Below are positions 11,781 through 22,570 of a DNA stretch of 64,000 nucleotides, piece by piece. The stretch's first letter is position 1; each line of letters starts with the position of its first letter. The notes below the pieces were generated by a model. That model was not told the DNA's origin and did no database searches. It saw only the letters and a program-made list of their open reading frames with translations. Source of the DNA: Sphagnum magellanicum (taxonomy: Eukaryota > Streptophyta > Sphagnopsida > Sphagnales > Sphagnaceae); the NCBI GenBank assembly GCA_021904315.1, contig CM038917.1:5812041-5876040 (forward strand), given 5' to 3'. The position numbers were made by a program, and so were the translations under genes.

Positions 11781-12869
11781 AGCAGAGAGCATTTTTAATA
11801 ATTTTATCAAAGCTTGAAATTTGAATACTTGCTATTTGGCAAGTTGAATTAGGTAAGAAAACCATTTGTATTTTAGACTTTCAACATATGATTATGGGAT
11901 TTTTTCTTTTTGAAGTTTCATTTTGATGCCAGAACAGTTTTCAGTTTATAATCTTTGTATTGAAGATGGGGAACTGGTTTTTGCTGATCAGGAGTGATAA
12001 AATACACTGATCTCTCTTTTTTGTGTTTTCTTGTGTACTAACTATCAAAGTGCCTTCAAATGTTTGTTGTTGCAAACTAACAAAAAGTGTAAATTGATGA
12101 CACATTCCCCATGTGCAGGTTTTTATATGCTCATGAAAATGCAACCTTATAGCATTATGTAATCCAATGAAAAAATGAGCTCCTGGTCACATAATGGCTC
12201 TCCTCCTTATGGCAAGTTTGAACCAGCAACAGTTGAAATAGGAAATGTTTACATAGAGTTCCACAAAAAATGAACTCAACAGTTCACAGTGACACCTGGT
12301 GAACATTCGTCAAAATGTGGGACCAAATGAAAGCTACATTGTTTTGTAGAGTCTCTCCCTTGCAGGCAGAGCCTACAAACCCACAATTGCAGAGGCAGAA
12401 TGCCAACCCAGAAATTGCAACTTGTTTTTTGCCTACCAAGTTTGCTGAAGACAAAAAAAGATGCTCTTCATGTCAGTAAATTCAGCCAAAGAAAGCAGTA
12501 AATCTTACTTGAACACTTAACAGGTGGGTACCAGAATTCTATACAAGAGTTCAATAATCACTAATTCTCAACAACAGAAAACTCTGCAAATGGACAACAT
12601 TTTCCAGACCAGTACTTTGAAATGAATTCTTAGCATAGGGAGGTTCACACCTCACCATCTGTGATGCATTTGAGCCTCCTCCCTCAGAGCTTGCTTTCAT
12701 GTCTTGCAAATCCCTTCCAAATTTGCTAAAAATATAGTGTCTCCATGACTCCACAGGCACACCTGTGTAATTGTATAATCATATCTATCCTGACCAAACA
12801 TGGCCCTGACAGACATTCAAATCTGTTTTCTACACATCTTCTACCTACACCATAAAGTTGGTGAAGACA

Positions 12870-12951
12870 CAAAAGTTCTGCTCAACACTGTAATCCAATC
12901 ACTCAAAACACAATTCTCTGTTCAAATTCTAACCACCCATGTAAACTGCAC
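12870..12951 (-). repeat. 82-bp inverted repeat, right arm
   Basis: Partner of 11699-11780, in opposite orientation, about 1.1 kb away. Both arms are noncoding as far as can be seen. Confidence 0.9.
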
Positions 12952-13770
12952 TGTCTTCTCTCCTTCCTGGCTGTCTTTTACTGTTTTTCTCTTGAGTAGC
13001 ATTAGGTACTTGACAACCCAGTTAGGCCTCTTTAAACAAGTTCATGTATCAGAGGACTATTACTCAATGCAAATCCACTTCTAGACAAGAGAAACAAGAT
13101 CTCTGGTGTGTTTTCAACTAACAAGTCAACTGACCAGTGCGCATCTTAGTGCATAAAAGTTGAGAACAACAATGCAGCAACTCCAAACAAGACCACTCAA
13201 CAGAAAGCATTTCTTTGCTGCATAGTCACAAATTAGTATAGCAAAAGAGATACGGTGAAGCAGGTTACAATCTATACTGTCAGATTGGTAGAGGTTAACA
13301 CAAACAAAACTGAGAGAAGATGGGGATGGCCCAAGGCCATGGTGCACCATTGCATGAGATATCAATCATCAGAGTTCATCAACACATTCAGAAACTTAAT
13401 TATCAAAACATTAGATGCAAGGGCGGCAAATAGGTGCTACTGTTGTAAATTCAAGGCTTAAGTTGGCCAGATTAGAGTTACAAGTTACAGCAGACTTGGG
13501 CCTGATGGAGGTACAAATGTCATCTGCCTGGTCCACTTGCAAAAGCAGGGGTTTACAGGGGTAAATGTGTTGCAGATGAAAAGGGAGCCATACTAGCTCC
13601 TGTTGCTAAACCTTGACTTGGAGCAGTGAGCCCCCTCACTTTGTTCTCTGGTCAGATTGTAACTCTTTCTTCATGGGCTTCAGCTGCATGTGGAAGGCTC
13701 TGCCTACTGCACCAGGGCTGCCTGCAGGCCCAACCCCACCCAACCCTGCTTGATCAAGTGAGGGCATATC

Positions 13771-15936
13771 TTAACATTCCTTGCAGCCTGACCTAGAATC
13801 TGCACCATCCACACTTGATTCCTCCTCCAAGACTGCTTCCATGGCATCCTCTTCCTTGGCAACAAGTGCATGATCAGAAATTGCTTCTGAGACTCCTACA
13901 TGGTCTCAAACCCCAAATGACAAAGCTTGAGTTTGCACACAGTTTGACCATGAATATTAACCATCCACAGGTGCATTCTCCTCCAAGCTAGCTTTCACCA
14001 CAAAGTCTTCCTGGGCAGCCAGCAAAGGCTCAGAACCGGCTTCTAGACCTTCTACAGGAGTTACCCTAGAGGACAAATTGACCTGCACCATATCAGCTGT
14101 TCCGGAATCTTTCAAACCAGTCTCTGCATCATCTGCACACACTACTTCAGCTGTTCCAGAACCTTTCAAAGCTATCTCTGCATCTTCTAAACCAACCACT
14201 TCTGCTGATTGAGAACACTTCAAATCCATGCCTGCATTAGCTGCAACTACCATCTCAGCTGCTCCAGAATCCATCAAAGCCATGTTTATGTCATCTGGAT
14301 GCACAAGTTCAGCTGCTCCAGAATCTTTCAATGCCATTGCTGCATCATCTGCATCCATTATCTCAGCAGCTCCAGACACTTTCAAAGCCATGTCCTCATG
14401 ATCTGAATGCACAACTTCAGATGAATCTTTTGAAGTCATGACTGCATCATGTGCATTAACCGCGTCAGATGCTCCAGAAGTTTCCAAATGTGTGTCTGCA
14501 TTGGTAATTCCCACATCTTGTACAGCTGCAGAAGACTCACCCACATTGTGTAGGAGAAGTTGTGGCCCGGTGGGAACCAGTGGTGCTTCATCAAAAAGTC
14601 TAACATCACTCCTTGATTCGTCTTCCTCAGTTTCTACTTGCAAATCAGAAAAAGAATGATTTTCTTGTAATCCTGCACTTGCATCATGTTCTGACTGAAG
14701 TATTTCCTCATGGACACTTAGATCAGCTCCTTCATCGATAGACATCGTAGAATCTGCAAGAACAGCAGCCTCAAGAATCTCCTGAAGGAAATCAGGTCTT
14801 CTGTCATGAATGTCGGAAATGGGATGAGTAGCTACAGCATCAGCTTCCACCATGGCATCAAATGGCAACTCTGCAGAATTCTCAGCTGGCACTGCCAATG
14901 AAACTTCCCTTACAGGTGATGTAAGACAATGAGAACTTTGGGGAGAACTGTTGATGGGTCTGTGGAGCTCCCAAGCCGATTCTTCATTATCTTGTGATAC
15001 TGCTTCACCGCACCCTGCTTGGTTGTCTTCTTTCTCCACCTTCACTTCAGCCCTCGGTGATATCTTCTCTCTGTGGCTGCCTGTTTGTACAATTACCTGC
15101 AGTTTTGAAGAACTTTTTGCCAATCCAGGTTCTGAACCTGCAGCTTTCCTTTGAAGTCCAGCATGCGCTTGAGCTGCAGCCTTAGCTGCATGAGCAGCTG
15201 CTTCCAGCGCCACTTTTGCTGCTGCTGCAGCCTTCACTGCTACACTTGCTTTAGCGGCAGCATTTTCTTTGGCTGCCAAAGCCAACTTGACAGCCTGTGC
15301 AGCAGCAGCCTGTGCAGCTGCGACTGCATCATGTGAAGACAAAGGGATGGCCATCCTTTGTGATCCTTGCTTTACAGGAACAGGGATCCTAGTGCCTTGC
15401 CGTCCATCCCGAGTCTGCCTATACAGTTCCCGCTTGGATGCATCTGCACGGTCTTTATCCTCAAGCTTAGGTCGCTCTCGTAACATTCGTGGCTTCTTGA
15501 AGGAGGGGTTGAAGAACTCCACGACCCCAGAAGATGCTGAAACAGCGACCCTGGCCTCCGTGCTGCAATTCACTCCCCCATGCTGCTTGATTCTGCGCAT
15601 CCCAGTGCTCTCCAGACCACGAGACGCTACATACCCCTCCTCTTGCTCCCCGCCAACTGCCACAACACCTTCCCCCCGATCGACCGCCACATCCTCCTCC
15701 TCATCCTGACCAACCTCTCGAGAAAATCCCTCAACCCCACGCGACACAAGCGGAGACGAGGAAGATCGCCAGCCACTCTGCCGCAACCCTACCAGCAAGC
15801 GTTTCCGTGGAGGAAGCGATTCGCCCCCAACCCCACCCATCACGGCATGTCCTCCATCAACACCATCAGTTCTACATTCCGAAGATTCCCAAGAAGCAAC
15901 CGAAACTGCACTGGCGCCCACTTCCATATCCGCCAT
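13771..15936 (-). CDS. Unrecognised Ala-rich protein with C-terminal repeats, right copy
   Basis: The main exon 15936-13962 and a proposed second exon 13895-13771 join in frame (66-bp GT-AG intron, phase 1) to 699 residues. Without splicing, the frame stops at 13957 after 659 residues. It shares with the left copy SLPPRKRLLVGLRQSGW, KKPRMLRERPK, the Ala-rich helix with ENAAAKASVAVKAAAAAKV (about residues 215-275) and RRPDFLQEILEAAVLADS. Residues ~490-625 form about eight degenerate ~22-residue repeats of the type SGAAEIMDADDAAMALKD. After the stop at 13771 the same frame stays open for about 44 more codons (to ~13636), including AFHMQLKPMKKELQ. The right end of the gene may therefore be longer by splicing or readthrough. 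I cannot assign a function; basic N-terminal motifs suggest a nuclear protein, as inference only. Confidence 0.75.
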
Positions 15937-17042
15937 CGCTGTCCCCCTCCCACTCCCCCTTACGCACCACGCTTCAGAACCCTAACCAAGCTTCATAACC
16001 CTAATTAAGCTTCTCCGTCTTCGTATTCGTCTTGCTCCGCTCCCTTTTCCTCTTTTGTTCTGCTTCTACTTCGTGCCGTCCTATTACAACGCGTTCCTTA
16101 CTTCCACCACTTGCGAAAAATCCACGACAATTGCCTATTGCGAACTGCGAATTTCCGATGTTGCGAATTGCGAGCGATCATGCACGTCACGACAGCTCTC
16201 TCTCTCTTCTCTCTCTCTCTCGCCCGCTCTCGCGTGCGCGCGACGAGAAAGAAAGAAAGAAAGAAGACCAAAAATATCTGACCGTCGGATTCTCAATCCG
16301 TGTTACAGATACATAGAGATCTGACCGTTGGATCTCACCTTTACAGGCCTCCTCACCCATAGGCTTGACACGGTGTGAATGAGGAAAAAAAAAAACCCCT
16401 TATTTCCTTCAAGTATTTTACATTCTTGAAATTTTTTAAAAAAAAAATTATTAACTTCAAATTTTATTTATTTATTTATTTTCATCCTTCAAAAATTAGA
16501 ATATTTTTTTTTCTCAATTACTTTAGATTCTTCAAAAAAGCAAAAAAAAGACTAAATTTTATTATCAAATTCCAAATCAACGTTCCCAAAAAAGTAAAAA
16601 AAAAAAAGTTGTTCCCATTAATGTTTTGCTAGTTGATTTTTTTGGGTGTATTTATCATAAGTTTGTATTTGTTTTACCCAAGTTCAATTATGATGTTGTG
16701 TTGTTTTGTATGTAGGTGGCCTTAAAAAGTAATTCCTTGAGTTATTATGCCTTTTTTTTTCTTTTTTTGCGCATTTACATTTTTTCGTTCCCATACTTTA
16801 ATAATAAAAAAATCCCCAATGAAGAAATCCATTATTAAATTCACAATTGTTTCCAATGTAGGTTAAGGTAGTGTTTTAGAAGTTGCTTAAATTTGGCATT
16901 CCCACAAATGGCGTTCCCAAAGCTTCCCCACAGGATTCCAATTCCCAAACGGCGTTCCCAATGAAATTCTGCCACAAATAAAAAAAACGAATTTCAGACT
17001 TTATCCCTTGCAGAAAGAAATTAAAATGCAGGGAGGGAAAGC
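15937..17042. promoter_or_regulatory. Upstream region of right Ala-rich gene, then AT-rich spacer
   Basis: The first ~350 bases hold the leader and promoter of the minus-strand gene: a TC-rich (CTCTCTCT) tract at about 16198-16222, a GAAA run at 16249-16264, and two copies of ATCTGACCGTYGGAT (16277 and 16319). From about 16380 the DNA is AT-rich with many A/T homopolymers and shows no gene up to the tRNA. Confidence 0.45.
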
Positions 17043-17114
17043 GGGGCACTGGGGGAATCGAACTCCCGACCTCTCGCACCCGAAGCGAGAATCATACCAC
17101 TAGACCAAGTGCCC
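17043..17114 (-). tRNA. tRNA-Pro (anticodon CGG)
   Basis: Read on the minus strand, the 72-nt sequence has a perfect 7-bp acceptor stem (GGGCACT with AGTGCCC), a D arm with GGTCTAGTGGTATGAT, an anticodon arm CTCGC-TTCGGGT-GCGAG, and a T loop TTCGATT. The anticodon CGG reads CCG (Pro). There is no intron. The sequence closely follows the plant tRNA-Pro pattern. The T stem reads GGGAG against CCCCC, leaving one A-C mismatch at the fourth pair, so function is likely but not certain. CCA is not encoded, as usual in eukaryotes. Confidence 0.93.
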
Positions 17115-17446
17115 TCCATATACTGGAAGCTCTTTGGATTTCTCTATTAATTAAATTCTTACCACACGGGGGTGGATCTCACACAGATGATACCCGGACG
17201 GGCCCGAGTGCAGTTTCTAATAACCGCCCAGCCCTGGCTTTTCCCCCTTCGTTTTGTTAGGTTTGAACCGAGGACGAAGAGGAAGCGGAGGAGGACGACG
17301 GCAGCGCTTGCGGGAGTCGGATTGAAAGCTGTAATCGATTTTGCAAGAGCGGCGGAGCGGGCTGATCATCACTCTACTATTGGTGTTTTTTTTTTTTTTT
17401 CCTCTTTTTCAAACAATTTGTTTTGGTAAGTTTTGTGGTCGCTGCA

Positions 17447-19999
17447 ATGGTGAGTTTGAAGGTGCGAGTACCGTCGCTGGAGGGCATAGGAGATGAGGAG
17501 GATGCGAGGAAGAGGGAGAAGAGGTTGAAGAAAGTGGAGACAGTGTTACAGAAGCTGGTAGGTCGAGAAGCGCGCATGTGGCTTATCACAGCTCTGGCAT
17601 CTCTGGAAGTTCCTTCGCAGGTGCAGGCATCTTGCTTTCTTGACCTTTTCTCCAATTCCTTGCGCGCTTCAAGGGTTTCAAGAGGCGATGAGGAGGAGAT
17701 GCAAGTAGGTGAGTGTTTTCCTGAGCAAAGCCTCTCTTTTGAATTAGGTCATTTTTTACTACAAAAGGAAATGACTACATGTTTTTTTTGCTTTCTTTTG
17801 TGAAGGGGATTCATTTCAACAAGGCAACAGACTCTTTGCCTTTAGTGTGAGTACTGCATGTTGCTGGATGTTGCAGGATGTTCTACAGCTTTGTGTATGT
17901 ATATTTTTGGTGAAATCAATGCAAGCAACCTCTTCAGAGGCAGCTCAATTGGTGTCTTTTTCTTTGAAAATCACAATACAGTTCTTCCCCTCCCCCCAAA
18001 AAAAGGTTCTGAAGATTTCAACCATTATCTTGTGGTTTAGGTGGGGTTGAAATGCAGTTGCTGCGGATGGTATGTGAAAAGCGCCCTCAGTGGGTTGCAA
18101 AGCTAATAGCCAAAGACAGCAAGCTTCTGCAGCGCTTCTTTTCAGGTACTTTTTGCACATTGCTCTCTCTCTCTCTCTCTCACACACACAAAACCATGTT
18201 TAATTGAGCACAAACTTTTGTGAAGGAAGTCTGTATACAGCTTCCAGTATTCATTCTTTATATATGGAAGCATGCTTTTGAAGCTTTGATGATACAGACC
18301 AGTTGTGTTTATGATTAGGGTTCAGTTGTCATGGTTAGCTTGCAAGAAAATGGAAAAGGGCAATCTCTAGATGGGGAGGACTATGTACAACATGACTCTG
18401 AAATTGGTGCAGGGTTTAGTTCTAGGGTTCAGTGCCAGTAGAGGATGATGTTGTAGTTTTTAATAGTATGCTGAGACTGAAGAGATTTTCTGGTTGGCAG
18501 GAGATTCCAGAAGAATATTGCTTTGGTTCCAGAACTTTGCTGGGGCAGGACAAAATGACCATCAACGGGGAGCGAGAGCATTGGCTCGGTATGCTTTTTT
18601 GCACCGGGAGGAATGTTGGCATGAGCTGGAATGGAAGGGAAGTCATGCACAAGCTCCTGCGACAGTGGCTGCAAAGCCACATTATTTCCTAGAGCTTGAT
18701 GTGCTTGAATCAGTCAATAATTTCCTGGAACGGGTCCCTGGGTTTTGGCGCTCTGAAGAGCTGAAAGACTCCCTCAAAGATGGCGAGTTTCTATCCTTGA
18801 ATTTTACATTTTTCACCCAGGAATTGCTGAAGATGGTCAAAGACCAGGTTTCAGAAGGATGGCAGATTGTTAAGGATTATGTAGCTGATGAGTCTTTTTT
18901 TGTTCTTTGTCAGCAGATTCTTCACATAGTTAAAGACCGTGACTTTCTTACTTTCATAAATGAATTGGGACTTGCCCTGTCACGTGTTAGAAATAGAACT
19001 GTAGCTCGTCATGGCTCTTCAAAGCAGGCTAAGACTGGAAGTCTTGAAAATGTCTCCCAACATAAGAGCACTAGCTGGATAGAGTTGGTTATGTTTGAGG
19101 GTTTGCAGTGGAATTCCCTAGAGGAACTGGTGTTCTGCAATGCTTGTATTAGTCATGGGCGAAACCTTTGGCGTATACTGCAAGACGAGGAACATGAAGA
19201 AGAGGCACATGAGATGAAGTCACACAGAGAAGATATGAATTTGAAGTTGGAGGAAGAAGAAAGGGAGCACTGGGCACTTAGATATAAAGTGTTGAAGCTG
19301 AGAAAACCACTTGCATGTAAGTTTTTGGCAATTGAATCCTGGAGGTTGTACTACCAATTGCTGGTGCTGCCCATGGACAAAGAAGCCTTTGAGGCCTTAC
19401 TCACTGATGTTGAGCTTAGCTTTCGATGCTCTTCCACTCTGTTGGAAGCTGATGATGACAGGAAACATAGAAGCCCTGGACGTGTTAGGAGCAGGAAGCG
19501 ATTCAAAAAAAGAAGGAAGGATATGAAAAGAGAGAAGTTTGACCTTGATGATGATGAGACCCTGACAGATAGTGAGGACCATGTAGCTGGTTCAAATTCT
19601 GTGAAGTCCCTATCAATAGATGACTGCAGCTGGTTTCTGTCCATTGATAACTACACTCTGGCATGGACTAAGGTACTAATTCTTATTTTTGTGTGCTGAA
19701 GGTCAGGTTGGCCATTCTTGGTTTGAGCTGTAGGGTTTCTTTTCACTGGGACATTGGCAAACCTGTTATTTCATTTTTCTGTAGATATCTACCAGGAATA
19801 TGCAGTTCCTGTTTCCTGACATGTGATTGATCCATCAATGTCTTTGCAGAACCTACAAGCAGAGTTGGCTTAAAGATGGAATCATTATGGGCTACTGATG
19901 AGGGAATGTATTTGTTTTGTGATGCAGGCTGACCTTGTAGAGCATGTTGTGGCTCATGCTGTGCAACAGTGGTTCCAGTGGTGTTTTACACACTGGTGA
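17447..19999 (+). CDS. Unrecognised 536-residue plant protein, four exons
   Basis: Exons 17447-17708, 18041-18145, 18501-19672 and 19928-19999 join in frame with GT-AG introns (phases 1, 1 and 0). I do not recognise the family. The N-terminus contains the charged segment DEEDARKREKRLKKVETVLQ, then MWLITALASLEVPSQVQASC. The middle is helical and rich in Trp and Phe, for example CEKRPQWVAKLIAKDSKLL and ECWHELEWKG. An acidic coiled-coil-like stretch (EEHEEEAHEMKSHREDMN) precedes a basic cluster near residue 465 (RSRKRFKKRRKDMKREK) followed by an acidic DLDDDETLTDSEDH. The C-terminus is ADLVEHVVAHAVQQWFQWCF. The basic and acidic tracts would fit a nuclear or nucleolar protein, as inference. The start codon is the ATG at 17447; upstream in-frame sequence has no ATG. 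Confidence 0.8.
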
Positions 20000-20399
20000 A
20001 ACCAAACCCATTTCAGAGCCTCCCTGAATCAAGCTACAGGTGTGGGTGTTACCAGCATGTTATCACCTGGATGTTTTGCAGATTTTTGACAATCAGCATC
20101 CAGGGTGTTGTGCTTAGAAGGATATGTTCAGGGTGCAGGAGGCTGCAATCACTACCCTCTAGGTAGGCTCTCTATGCCTTAGGCTTAGATGATTGCTTGA
20201 AGAGTGACAAGCTATTATGTAACAAAGATTATTTCTGTAGCAGAATTAAAATGTTGCAGAATGAATGAGGATTTTAAAAAATATTAGTCATGTCAGTTGA
20301 GTACTAGCTGATATCAGGATGGGGTCGTCTGGCTGCTTTAGGAAATGTGACAGAAACTAACAAAGCCAATTTTTGTGTAATTGTTGGCCAGGTATTTGG

Positions 20400-20525
20400 A
20401 GGAGATTACTAAATACTTATCTACACCACTGTTGGGTGCTGACAAAGTCATTGGGAAGTAATGGTAGCTTGTTAGTGCCTTCCATGATGAAGGTGATGAC
20501 CTGATACTTTGACTGAAACTCGTAA
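20400..20525 (+). repeat. Dispersed repeat family, copy 1
   Basis: Core with TATCTACACCACTGTTGGG, GTGCTGACAAAGTCATTGGG, AAGTAATGGTAGC and GAAGGTGATGACCTGATACT. The same ordered blocks occur near 26660-26775 (plus strand) and near 52030-52150 (minus strand), with a weaker match near 23700-23745. I recognise no terminal repeats or Pol III box B, so the class is unknown. Confidence 0.7.
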
Positions 20526-22113
20526 GTTTATGACTGCTTACCCATTCTTGTTTGTTTTAGATTTTGCTGGAGCTGATCATGAATGTGGATTTATTAACCT
20601 TAATTTACACAATGTTCAAAAGACAAAATCCCATAATGAGTTTAGCAATTGTAACATGAATTTGCATGTATGTTTCTTGCATTAAAGCATTCATAATTAT
20701 TTGGTAGTTTTCTCACTGTGTTTTAACAGTTCTCAGTTTGATTTTCTAGTGATGTTAATTTGTTAATTTTTTTGTTTTTTGTTTTTCTTTCTGATTGTCA
20801 TGTTAGTGTATTATTATTAACAAATTGATTGTCACAAAAACGTTTACAACATATTTAAGAACATAATTCTTAAAATTTTCTACTGAAAATCATGTATTGC
20901 AAATGTGGGACTTGGCAGAAGGGGAGGGGGAGGGAGACGACGTTACTGCATGTTCATATGCAAAATGCGCATTCAAATTTGAAGTTAAGGATATCAATAT
21001 TGTAATGCCAAAGTTATTGAAATTGGCACGTGAATCAATCATATGTTATACGCAACTCAGGGTATCAACTTTCGCCATTTCTCCTCAAATAGTGGTGGTG
21101 TATTGCATGACATTACTGTAAAGAACCACTAGAATCAAGTTCCCAATTGTTTCAAACATTCAGAACATTCTGTTGAAAATCAAGTTCCTTCTTCATTGTC
21201 ATGCTTATTTAGGAAACATTCATGAAATCATCACATGAATGAAAATCAATTTCATAAATGAAAATCACAATATTGAGTAGTTGACAACATGAGCGAAGAA
21301 TGGTACCATAGTTTTTGTCCATTGAGTTAATAGATCCTTGCACAATATAATTCATCCATATATTGGAAGTTTCATCCAAATGTTTATTTTCATGGATGTG
21401 TTCACATTTCATCCACCTAATAATTTTCTTAAAAAATCTTTTGTGGTAAAATCCATCCATGATTATTAATATTGAATGCATTTGGTATAATATAATTTAT
21501 TACTAAAATTTATTTGAGGTCTTACTTCATTCATGTTGTCAAAAAAGAAAATTTGACAACTTTTTATTTTGTCTTCCTTTTCATTATCCCCTTTGGAGAA
21601 ATAGGGTATTAGACCTCAAAAAAATACATTTCATATTTTAATTATAAAATTGATTTAATCAACATTTTGTATGTTAGGTCAAAGACTAGTTTTTTTTTAA
21701 AAAAAAAAACTATCAATCACTCTTTCAAATTTTACTGAACATCAAAAAAAAAATTTTTTTTAAAAGGAAGAATTTGGGTTGCAATAAAAGAAAAATAAAT
21801 CGGGGTTTTGAAGATGAAAATGATGAATTATATTGATGAATTATATGGATGAATTTGCATCATGAAAGTGCTTGAATTGGGAATCACCAATACAAACATG
21901 GGAAAATTATCAATCAAGTATTTTTTTAAAATTTTAATTAATTAATTAATTAATTAATATTTTTGACATTTAAAATTTAAAATTAACTAATTAACTCATT
22001 TTTTGAGCCTTTTCATTTGTTTTTTTATTGAATTTATAAATGATTGACTTATTAAAATATAATATTATAATAGTATAATAGTATGATAATTAATTCTTTG
22101 TCAATTATTCCCT

Positions 22114-22140
22114 CCCCCCCCCCCCCCCCCCCCCCCCCCC
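22114..22140. repeat. Homopolymer run of 27 C
   Basis: Uninterrupted poly-C flanked by CCT and TCCCC in otherwise AT-rich DNA, about 430 bp upstream of the ICU11-like start. The length given is that in this assembly and may not be exact. Confidence 0.9.
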
Positions 22141-22511
22141 TCCCCATTAAAGGAATTCAGACCAATGGGAGTGCAATAATCCCCACCTACGGGCACCTAT
22201 TTTGCCTAGTTTCCTGCCTTCCTGTCTACTTTCCTACCCTGTTGGTGTCATCTGATACTGTTGATATCCATTTTTAGGGTTTGGAGTTCTTCATGTTTTT
22301 CCACAGTGTATTTTTTGTACGTTTTTTGCTGTGTTTTGTGTGTGTGTGGCCTTGTGAGTGCGTGTGTATTTTGTGATCCTTTTTGTGTGTGTGTGTGTGT
22401 GTGTGTTTTTTGCGTGCTTGTGCATTTGCGTATTTTTTTAGTGAGGTTTGGTGTTTTCAAGGCCTCTGTCTGGCGTATTGCATTGTATGGTAGCTGCTTG
22501 TGGAAGACGGA

Positions 22512-22553
22512 CGGGCGGGCGGGCGGGCGGGCGGGCGGGCGGGAGGGGGGGGC
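22512..22553 (+). promoter_or_regulatory. GGGC tandem tract before the ICU11-like start codon
   Basis: About eight GGGC/GGGA units ending in an eight-G run, ending only 18 bases before the ATG at 22571. If transcribed, the RNA has more than four G-triplets with one-base loops, the pattern of a very stable G-quadruplex in the 5' leader. An effect on translation is inference. Confidence 0.7.
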
Positions 22554-22570
22554 AGAGGAGAGAATAAGAG

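Larger units (their letters stand above)
10576..13770. other. Intergenic centre of the inverted duplication
   Basis: This lies between the 3' ends of the two convergent Ala-rich genes. The left side (to ~11.8 kb) and right side (from ~12.87 kb) carry inverted matches: about 9785-9905 with 13501-13611, and 11699-11780 with 12870-12951. The left side is about 1.2 kb longer between these anchors than the right, so insertions or deletions have occurred. No gene was recognised here; short frames have no family resemblance. Confidence 0.5.
20000..22570. other. Intergenic: dispersed repeat copy, AT-rich DNA, poly-C and GGGC tracts
   Basis: The first part is the likely 3' UTR of the 536-residue gene. 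About 20340-20530 matches other segments of the window (see the dispersed-repeat entries). About 20600-22080 is very AT-rich, with an (AATT)n run near 21935-21960. At 22114-22140 there is an uninterrupted run of 27 C, and at 22512-22553 a GGGC tandem tract lies just before the ICU11-like start codon. A GT-rich leader (about 22380-22405) precedes it. No extra gene is visible. Confidence 0.55.
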
